Origin: Algibacter mikhailovii
GTDB taxonomy: Bacteria > Bacteroidota > Bacteroidia > Flavobacteriales > Flavobacteriaceae
Reading direction: 5' to 3'
Length of the DNA: 64,000 nt
Assembly (NCBI RefSeq): GCF_014651495.1
Contig: NZ_BMWZ01000003.1
Coordinates: forward strand, 496,001 to 560,000
The translations under genes and the position numbers were made by a program. Positions 54,201 through 62,092 of the stretch are shown here, one piece after another. The number at the start of each line of letters is the position of its first letter. Positions within the stretch are counted from its first letter, which is position 1. The notes below the pieces were generated by a model that did no database searches, was not told where the DNA came from, and saw only the letters and a list, made by a program, of their open reading frames with translations.

Positions 54201-54943
54201 GATGATAGTGGAAAAAGATGTTTTTCCCAAGCATATTTTCCTCCATGTATTCCGTTAGTATACATGGGGTGATGCATGGCTAAAACTACTTGCTTGCCCT
54301 GTGCTTTTTTTATTTCACCTTCTAACTCTGCAAAAAATCGATCTCTCGTTTTTATCTCACAATGATCATTAACTGTGGGATGCTTATTCCAATTTTCAAG
54401 ATACCACTCACTGTCTACAACAATCAATTGGATGCTTTCATGAACTTCTATACTTTCTATAGGGCATCCTTTTTCAGGGATTAGGGTATGCTTTCCTAAT
54501 GCCTCCTTTAAGTACGCTTCTTCACGAGCTAAACCTTTTAACCCATCAGAATACCAATCATGATTTCCAGGAATAAAAACAGTTTTCCCTTCAAATTTTG
54601 ATACGGCCTTTACTTGGGCATTTAATGCATTCTCTGCCGAAGCTCTATTCTTATGATCTTTTTGCGGCATTCCAGCAGGGTAAATATTATCTCCTAAGAA
54701 AATAGTATAATCACCTTGTGTTTCCCTACTTGCTATATGCTTATTGAAAATAATTAAACCTGTAGACATACCTCCCATAGGAGATTTCCCCACATCTCCC
54801 AATAAATAGAATGTTTTTAAAAGCTCTTTATCGGCAATTTCATCTGCTATCTCAATATCTTCAGCATATTGCGCTTTATAAGTAGCGCAAGCGTTCAAAA
54901 AAAATATTAAGACTACTAAAAATGCTATTTTATAGAATTTCAT
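51239..54943 (-). CDS. Lipoprotein fusion: metallophosphoesterase - kinase-like domain - Omp85-type barrel
   Basis: 1234 aa. Lipobox FFLNAC (Cys19). A calcineurin-type phosphoesterase fills about 40-310, with LLGDVG, FLGDNIY, PGNHDWYSDG, AMHHPMY and SGHEH. The middle (about 430-720) looks kinase-like: a beta sheet with KSLRLQRKDGRQ, then GDWDRHQDQWRW (607-618, like the catalytic D-x-D-R-H of Fam20/HipA/CotH-type kinases) and IPRDRDQ (633-639, a candidate metal-binding Asp). From about 880 to the end it is a D15-type outer-membrane barrel. It is one unbroken frame. A single protein with phosphatase, kinase-like and barrel parts would sit at the outer membrane facing the periplasm or surface. 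I infer the kinase likeness from motif pattern only. Confidence 0.85.
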   Translation of the reverse strand: MKFYKIAFLVVLIFFLNACATYKAQYAEDIEIADEIADKELLKTFYLLGDVGKSPMGGMSTGLIIFNKHIASRETQGDYTIFLGDNIYPAGMPQKDHKNRASAENALNAQVKAVSKFEGKTVFIPGNHDWYSDGLKGLAREEAYLKEALGKHTLIPEKGCPIESIEVHESIQLIVVDSEWYLENWNKHPTVNDHCEIKTRDRFFAELEGEIKKAQGKQVVLAMHHPMYTNGIHGGKYAWEKHLFPLSSKVPLPGLGSFVAQVRSQGGVSMQDRFNERYNELMLRIETIIFDKDNVVLASGHEHTLQYIEKGNIKQIVSGAGAKSSYAALGNNGLFSSGEQGFAELKFFKDGSARVNYYGESNGEPKLIYTKEVFKPKETYDVSNLADSFPKSIEVSVYNNDETDVSRVAEKILGDHYRQAYSTVINAEVATLDTLYGGLKIVRKGGGNQTKSLRLQRKDGRQMNMRALRKSATQFLQTTLYKNKYIQDDFKRTSVESFILDFYTSAHPYAFATVPDLSDAAEVFHTNPKLYYVPKHKQLGEFNNEYGDELYLIEERPEKNYSGTALFGFADDIESTHDVIQKIRKDESYKIDEDAFIRARLFDMLIGDWDRHQDQWRWAQFNQDNGNKHYKPIPRDRDQVYSNFDGALLDVLRSLSGATRELQEYDEELKDIERMNTDGIKLDRILIQRANKETWLKHAKFLQEHITDEVIDKAFSKIPVEVQDEDIADIKEKLRGRRANMMEIAERYFEIVNKLVIITSTDKDDFIEIERLGSQETRVKVSRIKDGEKGRVILDKTFNREITKEMWIYGLDDKDVFEVTGKADKPIFIRLIGGQNNDTYNIKSGKAIKVYDHKSKKNTVVENKGANLNFTNVYNLNLFDYTKNIMTSTTISPAIGFNPDDGVSLGASVAITKQGFQRNPFSQQHKFRGGYFFATQGFALKYDGEFANVFKNWNFQVGGLFTTENFANNFFGYGNETMNPDEDLDLDYNRVKQSIRSVNFGVVRHGNYGSELAFKALFDGIQIGDTEGRFITDLVPPSDTEFYKRRYFGGIEAEFNYESFDDVLNPTRGMTFLFNVGGKTEFDNSTYTYGYINSNIGFYNAISKNRKLVLKTDLRTQWRFGDDLVFYQAANIGSNNGLRGFRTERFTGRNALVASADLRYGFPSFRTSFIPFQIGVFAGGDVGRVWLSGESSNTWHNDYGGGFWVTAAEKISGTFNLFNSVEGLRFSFGFSLSL

Positions 54944-54979
54944 AAAAGGCTTAAGTTTAAATAAAGATAATCATTTGAT

Positions 54980-55942
54980 TTAATTCCAACTCAATTGATT
55001 GCGTTCTTCCCAATATGCTGGCGGTAAAACTTTTAGGGTTTGCAACATACGTAGCTCTTCTTTAAGAAAACTAAATTCTAGTGCTTTCATATTTTCCTTT
55101 AGTTGACGCATATTAGATGCTCCACTTAACACATATGTTGGTTTCAAACTATCAATAACAAAACGTAGCGCTATGGCGTCAATACCTACTTTATATTTGA
55201 CGGCTAACTGATTTAAAATCTTGTAAGTTGCTTTATAATTTTGAAAACTATCACTAGAAAACACTCTTCCATTAGCCAAAGCTTCTTTAATTATAACATC
55301 TTTTCCATGCTGAAGCAGTTTTTTTAACACATCAAAGGTATCCTGTTCAAAAAGATTATAGGTCACTTGAAAGCTATCAAACAATGGGGTATCACCTATC
55401 ATTATTTTAGAAGCCAATGCTATCACCTCCTTTTGATTTGCGCCACTAGTGGTAATTCCTATTTTTAATCCAGTTGCTTTTTTTATCTCAAACAGCTCAT
55501 TTAAAACAGCTTTATTCTCAAGAATCCCACTATCAAAAGTTGCGGAATGCACTTGGTAATATTTCAAATTAGGCAATAGGTTTTTAGAAACCTGCCATTG
55601 TTCAAGCAATTTTTCCAGAGAATGCTCTTTAATTTCATGTTTCCCGTTATAGCCAAGTTCCCAATTAGCCACATAGGTATAACCCCACTTAGTACCTAAA
55701 ACAATATCTTTATGTGCTCTAGAGTCATTCCAGTCTTGCAAAAATGCCTCTCCCTTACCATAGGACGGTGCCGTATCAAAATAGCGAACACCTAAATTAT
55801 AAGCTTCATCAAGCACCGAAAGCGTGTTATGCTTAAAGGCAGCCTCAGATTTATCAATGGAACTATTATCCCTAATATTTATATATTCCGGTCTACCCAA
55901 AGCAGCTAAACCTAATCCAATTTTTGTATTATTTTCACTCAT
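54980..55942 (-). CDS. Aldo/keto reductase
   Basis: 320 aa TIM-barrel NADPH reductase. The catalytic tetrad is visible: Asp and Tyr in RYFDTAPSYGKGE (about 54-66), Lys in LGTKWGY (about 85) and His in YYQVHSA (about 128). It reduces aldehydes or ketones; substrate unknown. The stop-start overlap of 1 base with the hydrolase-OsmC gene places it in the oxidative-repair island. Confidence 0.9.
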   Translation of the reverse strand: MSENNTKIGLGLAALGRPEYINIRDNSSIDKSEAAFKHNTLSVLDEAYNLGVRYFDTAPSYGKGEAFLQDWNDSRAHKDIVLGTKWGYTYVANWELGYNGKHEIKEHSLEKLLEQWQVSKNLLPNLKYYQVHSATFDSGILENKAVLNELFEIKKATGLKIGITTSGANQKEVIALASKIMIGDTPLFDSFQVTYNLFEQDTFDVLKKLLQHGKDVIIKEALANGRVFSSDSFQNYKATYKILNQLAVKYKVGIDAIALRFVIDSLKPTYVLSGASNMRQLKENMKALEFSFLKEELRMLQTLKVLPPAYWEERNQLSWN

Positions 55943-57162
55943 TAATCTATCACTTTGGTTTCTATAATAGTTTCAGATAGTAAAGTTCGATGCACGGGAC
56001 ATTTAGACGCGATTTCTTTAAGTTTTACTTTTTGGGTATCATTTAAATCTCCAATAAATTTAAGACGTTTTTTTAAATGATCCATACGTTTTGGCTCGTC
56101 TAAATCTAGCATTAAATCATCACTATGTTTTTTAGAATAGGTAATATATACATACACTTCCTGTAAATCCCATTTTTTACGTTGCGCATACATTTTTAAA
56201 GTCATAGCAGTACAAGCTGCTAGCCCAGCACTTAAAAAATCATAGGGAGAAGGTCCAAAATCATCCCCTCCAACACTTTCTGGTTCATCGGCTATAAAAG
56301 TATGTTTTTTTGTCTGAATGGAGGTAGTAAAATTATCTTCCATAAAATTAAGATACGCCACTAATTGTTCTCCATCAACATCCAATACCGCGTTATCATG
56401 CGCCTCAAAATAACGATCTACCCACGCACCAATCATATGTCCAGCATAAGTACTATCTTTTGACTTTGATAATAAATGATCTGCTGTATCTAAACTCACA
56501 AAACTTTTCGGGTGATGCGCATTATGATATAATTCTTGAGCATTATTTATCCCCACCGTTTTATCAAATGGTGCATGCATAATTAATAAGGGCTTTCTAA
56601 GGTTCTTGGTGATTTCTGGTAAATCAATTTTTCCAAAATCTGAGATAAATTCCTCATTAATCTTAAAAGGCCGTCCACCAATATCAACTTTAACTTCGCC
56701 TTTTTGTTTTACTTCATCAATCCCATGAGAAAATAAATGAGTAACATGACTTACCCTTGAAGGAGCTCCAATTGTTACTACAGCCTTAATATTATCTAAT
56801 CGAGATGCCGCTACAATAACTGCGGCACCGCCAAGGGAATGCCCAACCAACAAGCCTGGAGCTTCATAATGTTTTGTGATATAATCATTCACCGCAATAA
56901 GGTCATCAACGTTCGCAGAAAAATGGCTTTCGGCAAATGCACCTTCACTTCTTCCCAAGCCTGTAAAATCAAAACGTAGCACTCCAAAACCATGTGCCGT
57001 TAAAGCTCTACTAATATGCTTTACTGCAGATAAATTGCTTGTACATGTAAAACAATGTGCGAAAATGGCATAATACTGCGGTTTTTGATCTACGGGTAAC
57101 TCTAAATAAGCCTGTAACTCATGACCCTTGATATTTGGAATAGTTAGTCTCTTGCGGTTCAT
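55942..57162 (-). CDS. Alpha/beta hydrolase fused to OsmC-like domain
   Basis: 406 aa two-domain protein. An N-terminal serine hydrolase (1-250) has nucleophile elbow GHSLGG (S109) and a late HAPFDKTV (Asp) and DTADHLL (His). A C-terminal OsmC/Ohr-type domain (280-406) carries a Cys pair, AACTAM (about 313) and KCPVHRT (about 391), that reduces organic hydroperoxides. The fusion is a known arrangement in this family. It overlaps the MsrA-like gene by 44 bases and the aldo/keto reductase by 1. Confidence 0.88.
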   Translation of the reverse strand: MNRKRLTIPNIKGHELQAYLELPVDQKPQYYAIFAHCFTCTSNLSAVKHISRALTAHGFGVLRFDFTGLGRSEGAFAESHFSANVDDLIAVNDYITKHYEAPGLLVGHSLGGAAVIVAASRLDNIKAVVTIGAPSRVSHVTHLFSHGIDEVKQKGEVKVDIGGRPFKINEEFISDFGKIDLPEITKNLRKPLLIMHAPFDKTVGINNAQELYHNAHHPKSFVSLDTADHLLSKSKDSTYAGHMIGAWVDRYFEAHDNAVLDVDGEQLVAYLNFMEDNFTTSIQTKKHTFIADEPESVGGDDFGPSPYDFLSAGLAACTAMTLKMYAQRKKWDLQEVYVYITYSKKHSDDLMLDLDEPKRMDHLKKRLKFIGDLNDTQKVKLKEIASKCPVHRTLLSETIIETKVID

Positions 57163-57673
57163 TTTTTAAATGCTTTAATTTATTGTGATTGGCGTATTTC
57201 GAATACTTGCTCATTAACATTTTCAGCTTAGGAGTGATAAACCTTTCGCAAAATGGCTTTGTTGTATTGGAATAATAATAATTTTGTATCTGTTCTCTTG
57301 ATGCTTTAAATCTTTCAAATGGCAATACTTGCGTTACCAATTTCTCTTTAAATTGAAATTGCAACAATTCTAATTGTGATTTTACTACATGCCTTTGTGC
57401 TTCTGAAAAAGTATACACTGCAGAACGATATTTTGCGCGCATAGAATGGTTTACCGTACTTTTATGTGTATGCAAATGAATTTCAATTAGGACGGCTAAG
57501 GAAATTTTAGCTGCATCAAAATGCACGATAACCGCTTCCGAAAAACCACTATTTTCATCAATAGAGGCTACGAATCCCTGCTCCACTTTTGAAACACCAA
57601 TCAGCGATTGAAATACTGCTTCAGTACACCAATGACAACCGCCTCCAAATGCTATTTGGGTAAGCTCTTTCAA
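57119..57673 (-). CDS. MsrA-like peptide-methionine sulfoxide reductase, divergent
   Basis: 184 aa. The active site reads [11 protein letters not shown] (C13 and C16) where standard MsrA has G-C-F-W; a second Cys in the motif and His for Phe are unusual. The domain to about 145 keeps AVYTFSEAQ and a partial recycling region, but the C-terminal 35 residues are a Lys/Asn-rich tail that overlaps the hydrolase gene by 44 bases. It is probably active on methionine-S-sulfoxide, with the second Cys possibly serving as resolving residue. Confidence 0.82.
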   Translation of the reverse strand: MKELTQIAFGGGCHWCTEAVFQSLIGVSKVEQGFVASIDENSGFSEAVIVHFDAAKISLAVLIEIHLHTHKSTVNHSMRAKYRSAVYTFSEAQRHVVKSQLELLQFQFKEKLVTQVLPFERFKASREQIQNYYYSNTTKPFCERFITPKLKMLMSKYSKYANHNKLKHLKNEPQETNYSKYQGS

Positions 57674-57688
57674 TGCTTAACACTTCGT

Positions 57689-58183
57689 TTAAATATAAGA
57701 CTCTTCAAATCGTAAAAAGTGACAGGTATAACCATTGGGGTTTTTCTCCAAGTAATCTTGATGATATTCTTCCGCTTTCCAGAACGTAGACCATGGCTCT
57801 AAGGTGGTAACTACCTTATCCTCCCATTTGCCAGAACCATTTACTCTATTAATCATGTCTTCGGCCATTTGTTTTTCTTCTGCATTTTGATAAAAAATAG
57901 CAGAACGGTAACTGGAACCTCTATCATTTCCCTGCTGATCCACAGTGGTTGGATTATGCATTCTAAAGAAATAATCAAGTAATTCTTCAAAGCTAGTTTC
58001 GTCAGGGTTATAGGTGATTTCTAAGCCCTCAGCATGTCCGGGGTGGTATTTATACGTAGGATTAGTATTCTCGCCACCTTGATAACCTACCTCTGTATCT
58101 ACCACTCCTGGACGCGTTCTAAAAAGATCTTCCATTCCCCAGAAACACCCCCCTGCTAGATATGCTTTTTTATATGTACTCAT
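57689..58183 (-). CDS. msrA: Peptide-methionine (S)-S-oxide reductase MsrA
   Basis: 164 aa, standard length. The active site [11 protein letters not shown] (Cys13 nucleophile), the [13 protein letters not shown] region, SSYRSAIFY and [18 protein letters not shown] with the second Cys near the C-terminus are intact. It reduces methionine-S-sulfoxide in proteins using thioredoxin. It is first in the four-gene run msrA, msrA-like, hydrolase-OsmC, aldo/keto reductase. Confidence 0.95.
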   Translation of the reverse strand: MSTYKKAYLAGGCFWGMEDLFRTRPGVVDTEVGYQGGENTNPTYKYHPGHAEGLEITYNPDETSFEELLDYFFRMHNPTTVDQQGNDRGSSYRSAIFYQNAEEKQMAEDMINRVNGSGKWEDKVVTTLEPWSTFWKAEEYHQDYLEKNPNGYTCHFLRFEESYI

Positions 58184-58282
58184 CGTTTTATTTTTAAATA
58201 TTGTTAGTTTACTTTTTATGTAGCTGTTTTATCAAGTAATTTTACTTTATATTCTGCAATACCCGCATGCCGAAAAATGGCA

Positions 58283-59851
58283 TTAAGAACTGCAAGACAA
58301 CATAGAACATCCTACTTTATGCCGCGCCCAATCCGGTCGTTTTGCAAACCATTTTTGGTATTCCGGTTGCTCGTCATAAGGCTTTTTAAGCATCTGGAAC
58401 AACTCATCAATCAAATGATAATTGCCTTTATCAGCATCATCAATAGCCAATTGCGCCATATAATTACGCAACACACACTTCGGGTTTACAACATTCATTT
58501 TTCCCTTGCGTTCATTATCAGAACATGCTTCTTTTTGAAGTCTTTCTGAATAGTTCTCAAACCATGTTATCCATCTTGTTTCAATATTACCAGTTACTTC
58601 ATCAGGTTTATAAAATGCGTCATGAATTACCTCTAGGCCTTTAGACGGGGTTTCTTTTTCAAAATTAGCCAGATTTCTGAAGAAAATAGTCATATCAGTT
58701 TCTGTAAGGTGTAAATTATCTTCCAACTCCTGAATCAATATTTGATCCTTTTCATCTGTAATTTCCAATCCTAATTTTGAGCGCATCATGTTCAAAGATC
58801 CACTTTCAAAATCACTTTTATATTGATTTAAAATAGCTTCTAAAGGTGCTGCATCCCCAATAAGAGGATATATGGCATTGGCTAGTTGTATTAAATTCCA
58901 CAACCCCATGTTGGGCTGATTGCCGTAACGATAACGTTTGTTTTGCCTATCCGTGGTATTTGGTGTCCAACCATACTCATAGCCTTCTAACCATCCGTAA
59001 GGCCCATAATCAATAGTTAAGCCTAGTATTGACATATTATCAGTATTCATAACACCATGCACAAAACCTACCCGTTGCCAATGGATTATCATTTCTAAAG
59101 TACGCTGAGTCACCTGCTTAAAAAACTCAATGTAAGAGACTTTAGACGGTTCTCCTATATCGGGGAAATGGTGTTTTATGGTATAATCAACCAATTGCTT
59201 GAGATGTTCTTCATCTTGCCTAGCCGCAAAAATCTGATAGTTTCCAAAACGTAAAAATGATTCTGCTGTTCTACATACAATAGCCCCTTTTTCATAAGCG
59301 GTATTTCCATCATACATGACATCTCGAAGGACTTGATCACCAGACAACGCCAATGATAATGCTCTTGTAGTAGGTACGCCTAAATGAAACATAGCTTCAC
59401 TACATAAATATTCTCTAATAGAGGAACGCAAAACAGCCAAGCCATCAGCGGTTCTTGAGTACGGTGTTTCTCCTGCCCCTTTTAATTGTAATGCCCAATT
59501 TTTATTGTCCTGTTCAATTTCAAATAAGTTGATGGCACGACCATCTCCCAATTGGCCAGCCCAGTTTCCAAATTGATGCCCACCATAACACATGGCGTAG
59601 GGTTTTGTGTTGGGCAATATCGCATTCCCTGTAAACACCTTTAAAAACGAATCACTTTTGGCATCTGCTTCAGACAAACCCAATGATTCTAGCATATCGT
59701 CAGATACATGAAGCATCTCTGGTTTAGCCGTTTGTTTTGGTGTTGCATAAGAAAAACAGGCTTCAGAAACCTGCCTTCTATAATTATCCTTAATAGGGTC
59801 TGCAGGTAATGCTTTATTAAATTTATCTCTTATATTTAAGTTCATAGTCAT
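58283..59851 (-). CDS. selO: Protein adenylyltransferase SelO (YdiU)
   Basis: 522 aa pseudokinase-fold enzyme that attaches AMP to hydroxyl residues of target proteins under oxidative stress. Family motifs are clear: YGGHQFGNWAGQLGDGRA (about 88-105), LQLKGAGETPYSRTADG, FVHGVMNTDNMSILGLTIDYGP (split in the middle) and the Cys-rich end GCSMLSCSS that forms the redox switch in known SelO. It stands upstream of msrA on the same strand with a 99-base gap. SelO is a thiol-protein AMPylase, so its place between msrA and msrB is fitting. Confidence 0.95.
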   Translation of the reverse strand: MTMNLNIRDKFNKALPADPIKDNYRRQVSEACFSYATPKQTAKPEMLHVSDDMLESLGLSEADAKSDSFLKVFTGNAILPNTKPYAMCYGGHQFGNWAGQLGDGRAINLFEIEQDNKNWALQLKGAGETPYSRTADGLAVLRSSIREYLCSEAMFHLGVPTTRALSLALSGDQVLRDVMYDGNTAYEKGAIVCRTAESFLRFGNYQIFAARQDEEHLKQLVDYTIKHHFPDIGEPSKVSYIEFFKQVTQRTLEMIIHWQRVGFVHGVMNTDNMSILGLTIDYGPYGWLEGYEYGWTPNTTDRQNKRYRYGNQPNMGLWNLIQLANAIYPLIGDAAPLEAILNQYKSDFESGSLNMMRSKLGLEITDEKDQILIQELEDNLHLTETDMTIFFRNLANFEKETPSKGLEVIHDAFYKPDEVTGNIETRWITWFENYSERLQKEACSDNERKGKMNVVNPKCVLRNYMAQLAIDDADKGNYHLIDELFQMLKKPYDEQPEYQKWFAKRPDWARHKVGCSMLSCSS

Positions 59852-60241
59852 TTTTCAATCCACTTTTTTAATCACCGTCCAAAGGACTACTTAATGTTTT
59901 GTATCCAATTTTAATCATTGAAAATTAAGCATCCTATGGTAATATCCTTTCTCTGTACTATACAGCCTTCTCTATTGCTTCACCTTTAGAAGGTGGTAAA
60001 TAAAATTTAAAAAATATCCTGATAATAATTTGGCTTATATCACCTATCAATAAGATAAACTTTAATTTGAAATGTCATAACTTTCGCATCGTGTTAAGCT
60101 TGTATTGGAAGCCCTGCTCGTATAAGAGTAGATGTACATTGACCATTGAAATTAATTCCTGAATTAGAACGAAACAACTCTTAATATAAAAACCACCCGC
60201 CATCTTTAGTGGCTAAAGGTATATTTTCAGGCAGCACCAAT
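59852..60241. other. Non-coding gap
   Basis: No ORF of note. Contains a short CACCTT/AAGGTG hairpin and CTTTAG-TGG-CTAAAG at 60204-60218, which might be a weak terminator for msrB but lacks a good T-run. I see no promoter that I would stand behind for selO. Confidence 0.45.
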
Positions 60242-60688
60242 TTATTCCTTGTCTAATTTCATAGATTCAGAGTTAATACAATACCGTAAACCACTAGGTT
60301 CTGGGCCATCCGGAAAAACATGTCCCAAATGTCCATCGCAGGTATTACACATCACCTCTACACGTACCATTCCAAAAGCGGAATCTTTTTCATACTTAAT
60401 GGCATTCTCCTTAATTGGCTGCGTAAAACTAGGCCATCCAGTTCCTGATTCAAATTTAATGGTTGAATCAAACAAGGGTGTATCACAACACACACAATTA
60501 TACTTTCCTGCCTCATGAATTGAACACAGTGCCCCACTATGCGGCCTTTCTGTCCCCTTGAGTCTTGAAATTCTAAATTGCTCTGGCGTTAACAAAGCTT
60601 TCCATTCACTTTCTGATTTTTCAACCCTTTGGTCTGGAGTTGGGTTTCCTTTTACAGAAAAACGTATCACTTCTTTCCAAGTTAGCAT
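60242..60688 (-). CDS. msrB: Peptide-methionine (R)-S-oxide reductase MsrB
   Basis: 148 aa. Two zinc-binding Cys pairs (CVCC and CNTC), GTGWPSF, GHLGHVFPDGP and the catalytic Cys in RYCINSESM are intact. It reduces methionine-R-sulfoxide, complementing the MsrA enzymes. It has no signal peptide, so it acts in the cytosol. A 390-base gap separates it from selO, so it is likely an independent unit. Confidence 0.95.
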   Translation of the reverse strand: MLTWKEVIRFSVKGNPTPDQRVEKSESEWKALLTPEQFRISRLKGTERPHSGALCSIHEAGKYNCVCCDTPLFDSTIKFESGTGWPSFTQPIKENAIKYEKDSAFGMVRVEVMCNTCDGHLGHVFPDGPEPSGLRYCINSESMKLDKE

Positions 60689-60891
60689 ATAATAATGTCC
60701 TTTCTTTTAATTAATCGAGTCTGTTTTTAATCATAAAGATAGTCGAATTTACACTCAAAAAATTACACTAAGCATTTGCTTTATGATTTTTGATAGCATT
60801 TGTAAAATTTTCGACCAATAAAACCGTTAACCGAATCAAAACACAATTACTTAAAGTTTTAGTATTTTTACTTTACAAACAAAGTTGACTC

Positions 60892-62091
60892 ATGGAAAAG
60901 CTGATTGTTGAAACCAAAAAATTCACAACAAAATTACTGAATGAAAAGTTAGACGCCTCTTTTCTATACCATAACTTAACCCATACGCAACGTGTGGTTG
61001 AAAAATCTATATTATTAGCCGATCAAGCTGGACTTGATGAGTTAGAGAAAAATATTCTAACCCTTGCTGCTTGGCTTCATGATACAGGGTACACGAATAG
61101 TATAAAAAATCATGAGGATGAAAGTGTAAAAATTGCTATGCAATTTTTGAAAGAGAAAGATTGTCCAGAAGATCATATTGACACTATTTGTATGCTCATT
61201 AGAGCTACAAAAATGGAGTATTCTCCAAAAACTCAATTAGAAAAAATCATTAAAGACGCAGACTGTTCTCATATAGGGAGCAAATCATACCTTGAAGTCA
61301 TAGAATTGCTTAAAAAAGAATGGGAATTAACCAGTAATAAGCATTTATCTGAAATGGCATGGCTTGATGAAAACATCAATTTCCTATCTACCAAACATCG
61401 TTTTTACACCACCGAAGCCGCCTTAAATTGGGATAAAAGAAAAGGTAAAAATATAGCTGAATTATTAAAGGCTAAAAAAAAATTAGACACAGAAAGCAGA
61501 AAATTAAATCAGAAAAAAGACGCCTTAAGTTTTAAAAAGAATAAAATAGAAATGCCTGAGCGTGGTATAGAAACCATGTTTAGAGTCACCTTAAAAAACC
61601 ATATGCACCTGAGTAATATTGCTGATACAAAAGCTAATATTTTACTTTCTGTTAATGCCATTATTATTTCAATGGTCTTATCTAACTTAGTTTCTAAATT
61701 AGACAATGCCTCTAATGCCTACCTCATTCTACCAACTGTGATCTTTGTGTTATTTACAGTAGTATCTATTATACTTTCTATATTGGCTACTAGACCAAAT
61801 ATTACTAGCGGTAAGTTCACCAAAGATGATGTTGCAAAGAAAAAGGTGAATTTATTGTTTTTCGGAAATTTTCATAAAATGAGCCTAAATGATTTTGAAT
61901 GGGCTATGGGAGAAATGATGGAAGACAGAGATTACCTCTATTCTTCCATGAAAAAAGATTTATACTTTCTAGGCCTAGTTTTAGATAAAAAATACAAAAT
62001 ACTTAGACTGACTTACACCGTCTTTATGGTAGGTATTATTGTAAGTGTTTTAGCCTTTGCCATTGCTTTTCAAAGCGTGGACTTATCGTAA
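60892..62091 (+). CDS. HD-domain phosphohydrolase fused to Pycsar-type membrane effector domain (PycTM)
   Basis: 399 aa. The N-terminal HD domain (1-190) has H31, LAAWLHDTGY (H63-D64), KNHEDES and IIKDADCSH (D122/D124), the metal-binding pattern. A Lys-rich coiled linker (about 190-225) leads to a C-terminal domain (228-395) with three membrane helices (about 248-266, 277-299, 372-393) and the soluble loop FGNFHKMSLNDFEWAM. This part matches the Pycsar effector TM (PycTM) family that forms membrane pores in response to cyclic pyrimidine nucleotides. No cyclase gene is in the window. The fusion joins a nucleotide hydrolase to a membrane effector. Stop is 1 base from the convergent GAF gene's stop. 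Confidence 0.88.
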   Translation: MEKLIVETKKFTTKLLNEKLDASFLYHNLTHTQRVVEKSILLADQAGLDELEKNILTLAAWLHDTGYTNSIKNHEDESVKIAMQFLKEKDCPEDHIDTICMLIRATKMEYSPKTQLEKIIKDADCSHIGSKSYLEVIELLKKEWELTSNKHLSEMAWLDENINFLSTKHRFYTTEAALNWDKRKGKNIAELLKAKKKLDTESRKLNQKKDALSFKKNKIEMPERGIETMFRVTLKNHMHLSNIADTKANILLSVNAIIISMVLSNLVSKLDNASNAYLILPTVIFVLFTVVSIILSILATRPNITSGKFTKDDVAKKKVNLLFFGNFHKMSLNDFEWAMGEMMEDRDYLYSSMKKDLYFLGLVLDKKYKILRLTYTVFMVGIIVSVLAFAIAFQSVDLS

Positions 62092-62092
62092 A

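Noticed and set aside
60892-62091. Calling a complete Pycsar anti-phage system
   Set aside because: No pyrimidine cyclase gene is visible within the window, so only the effector-like domain is claimed.
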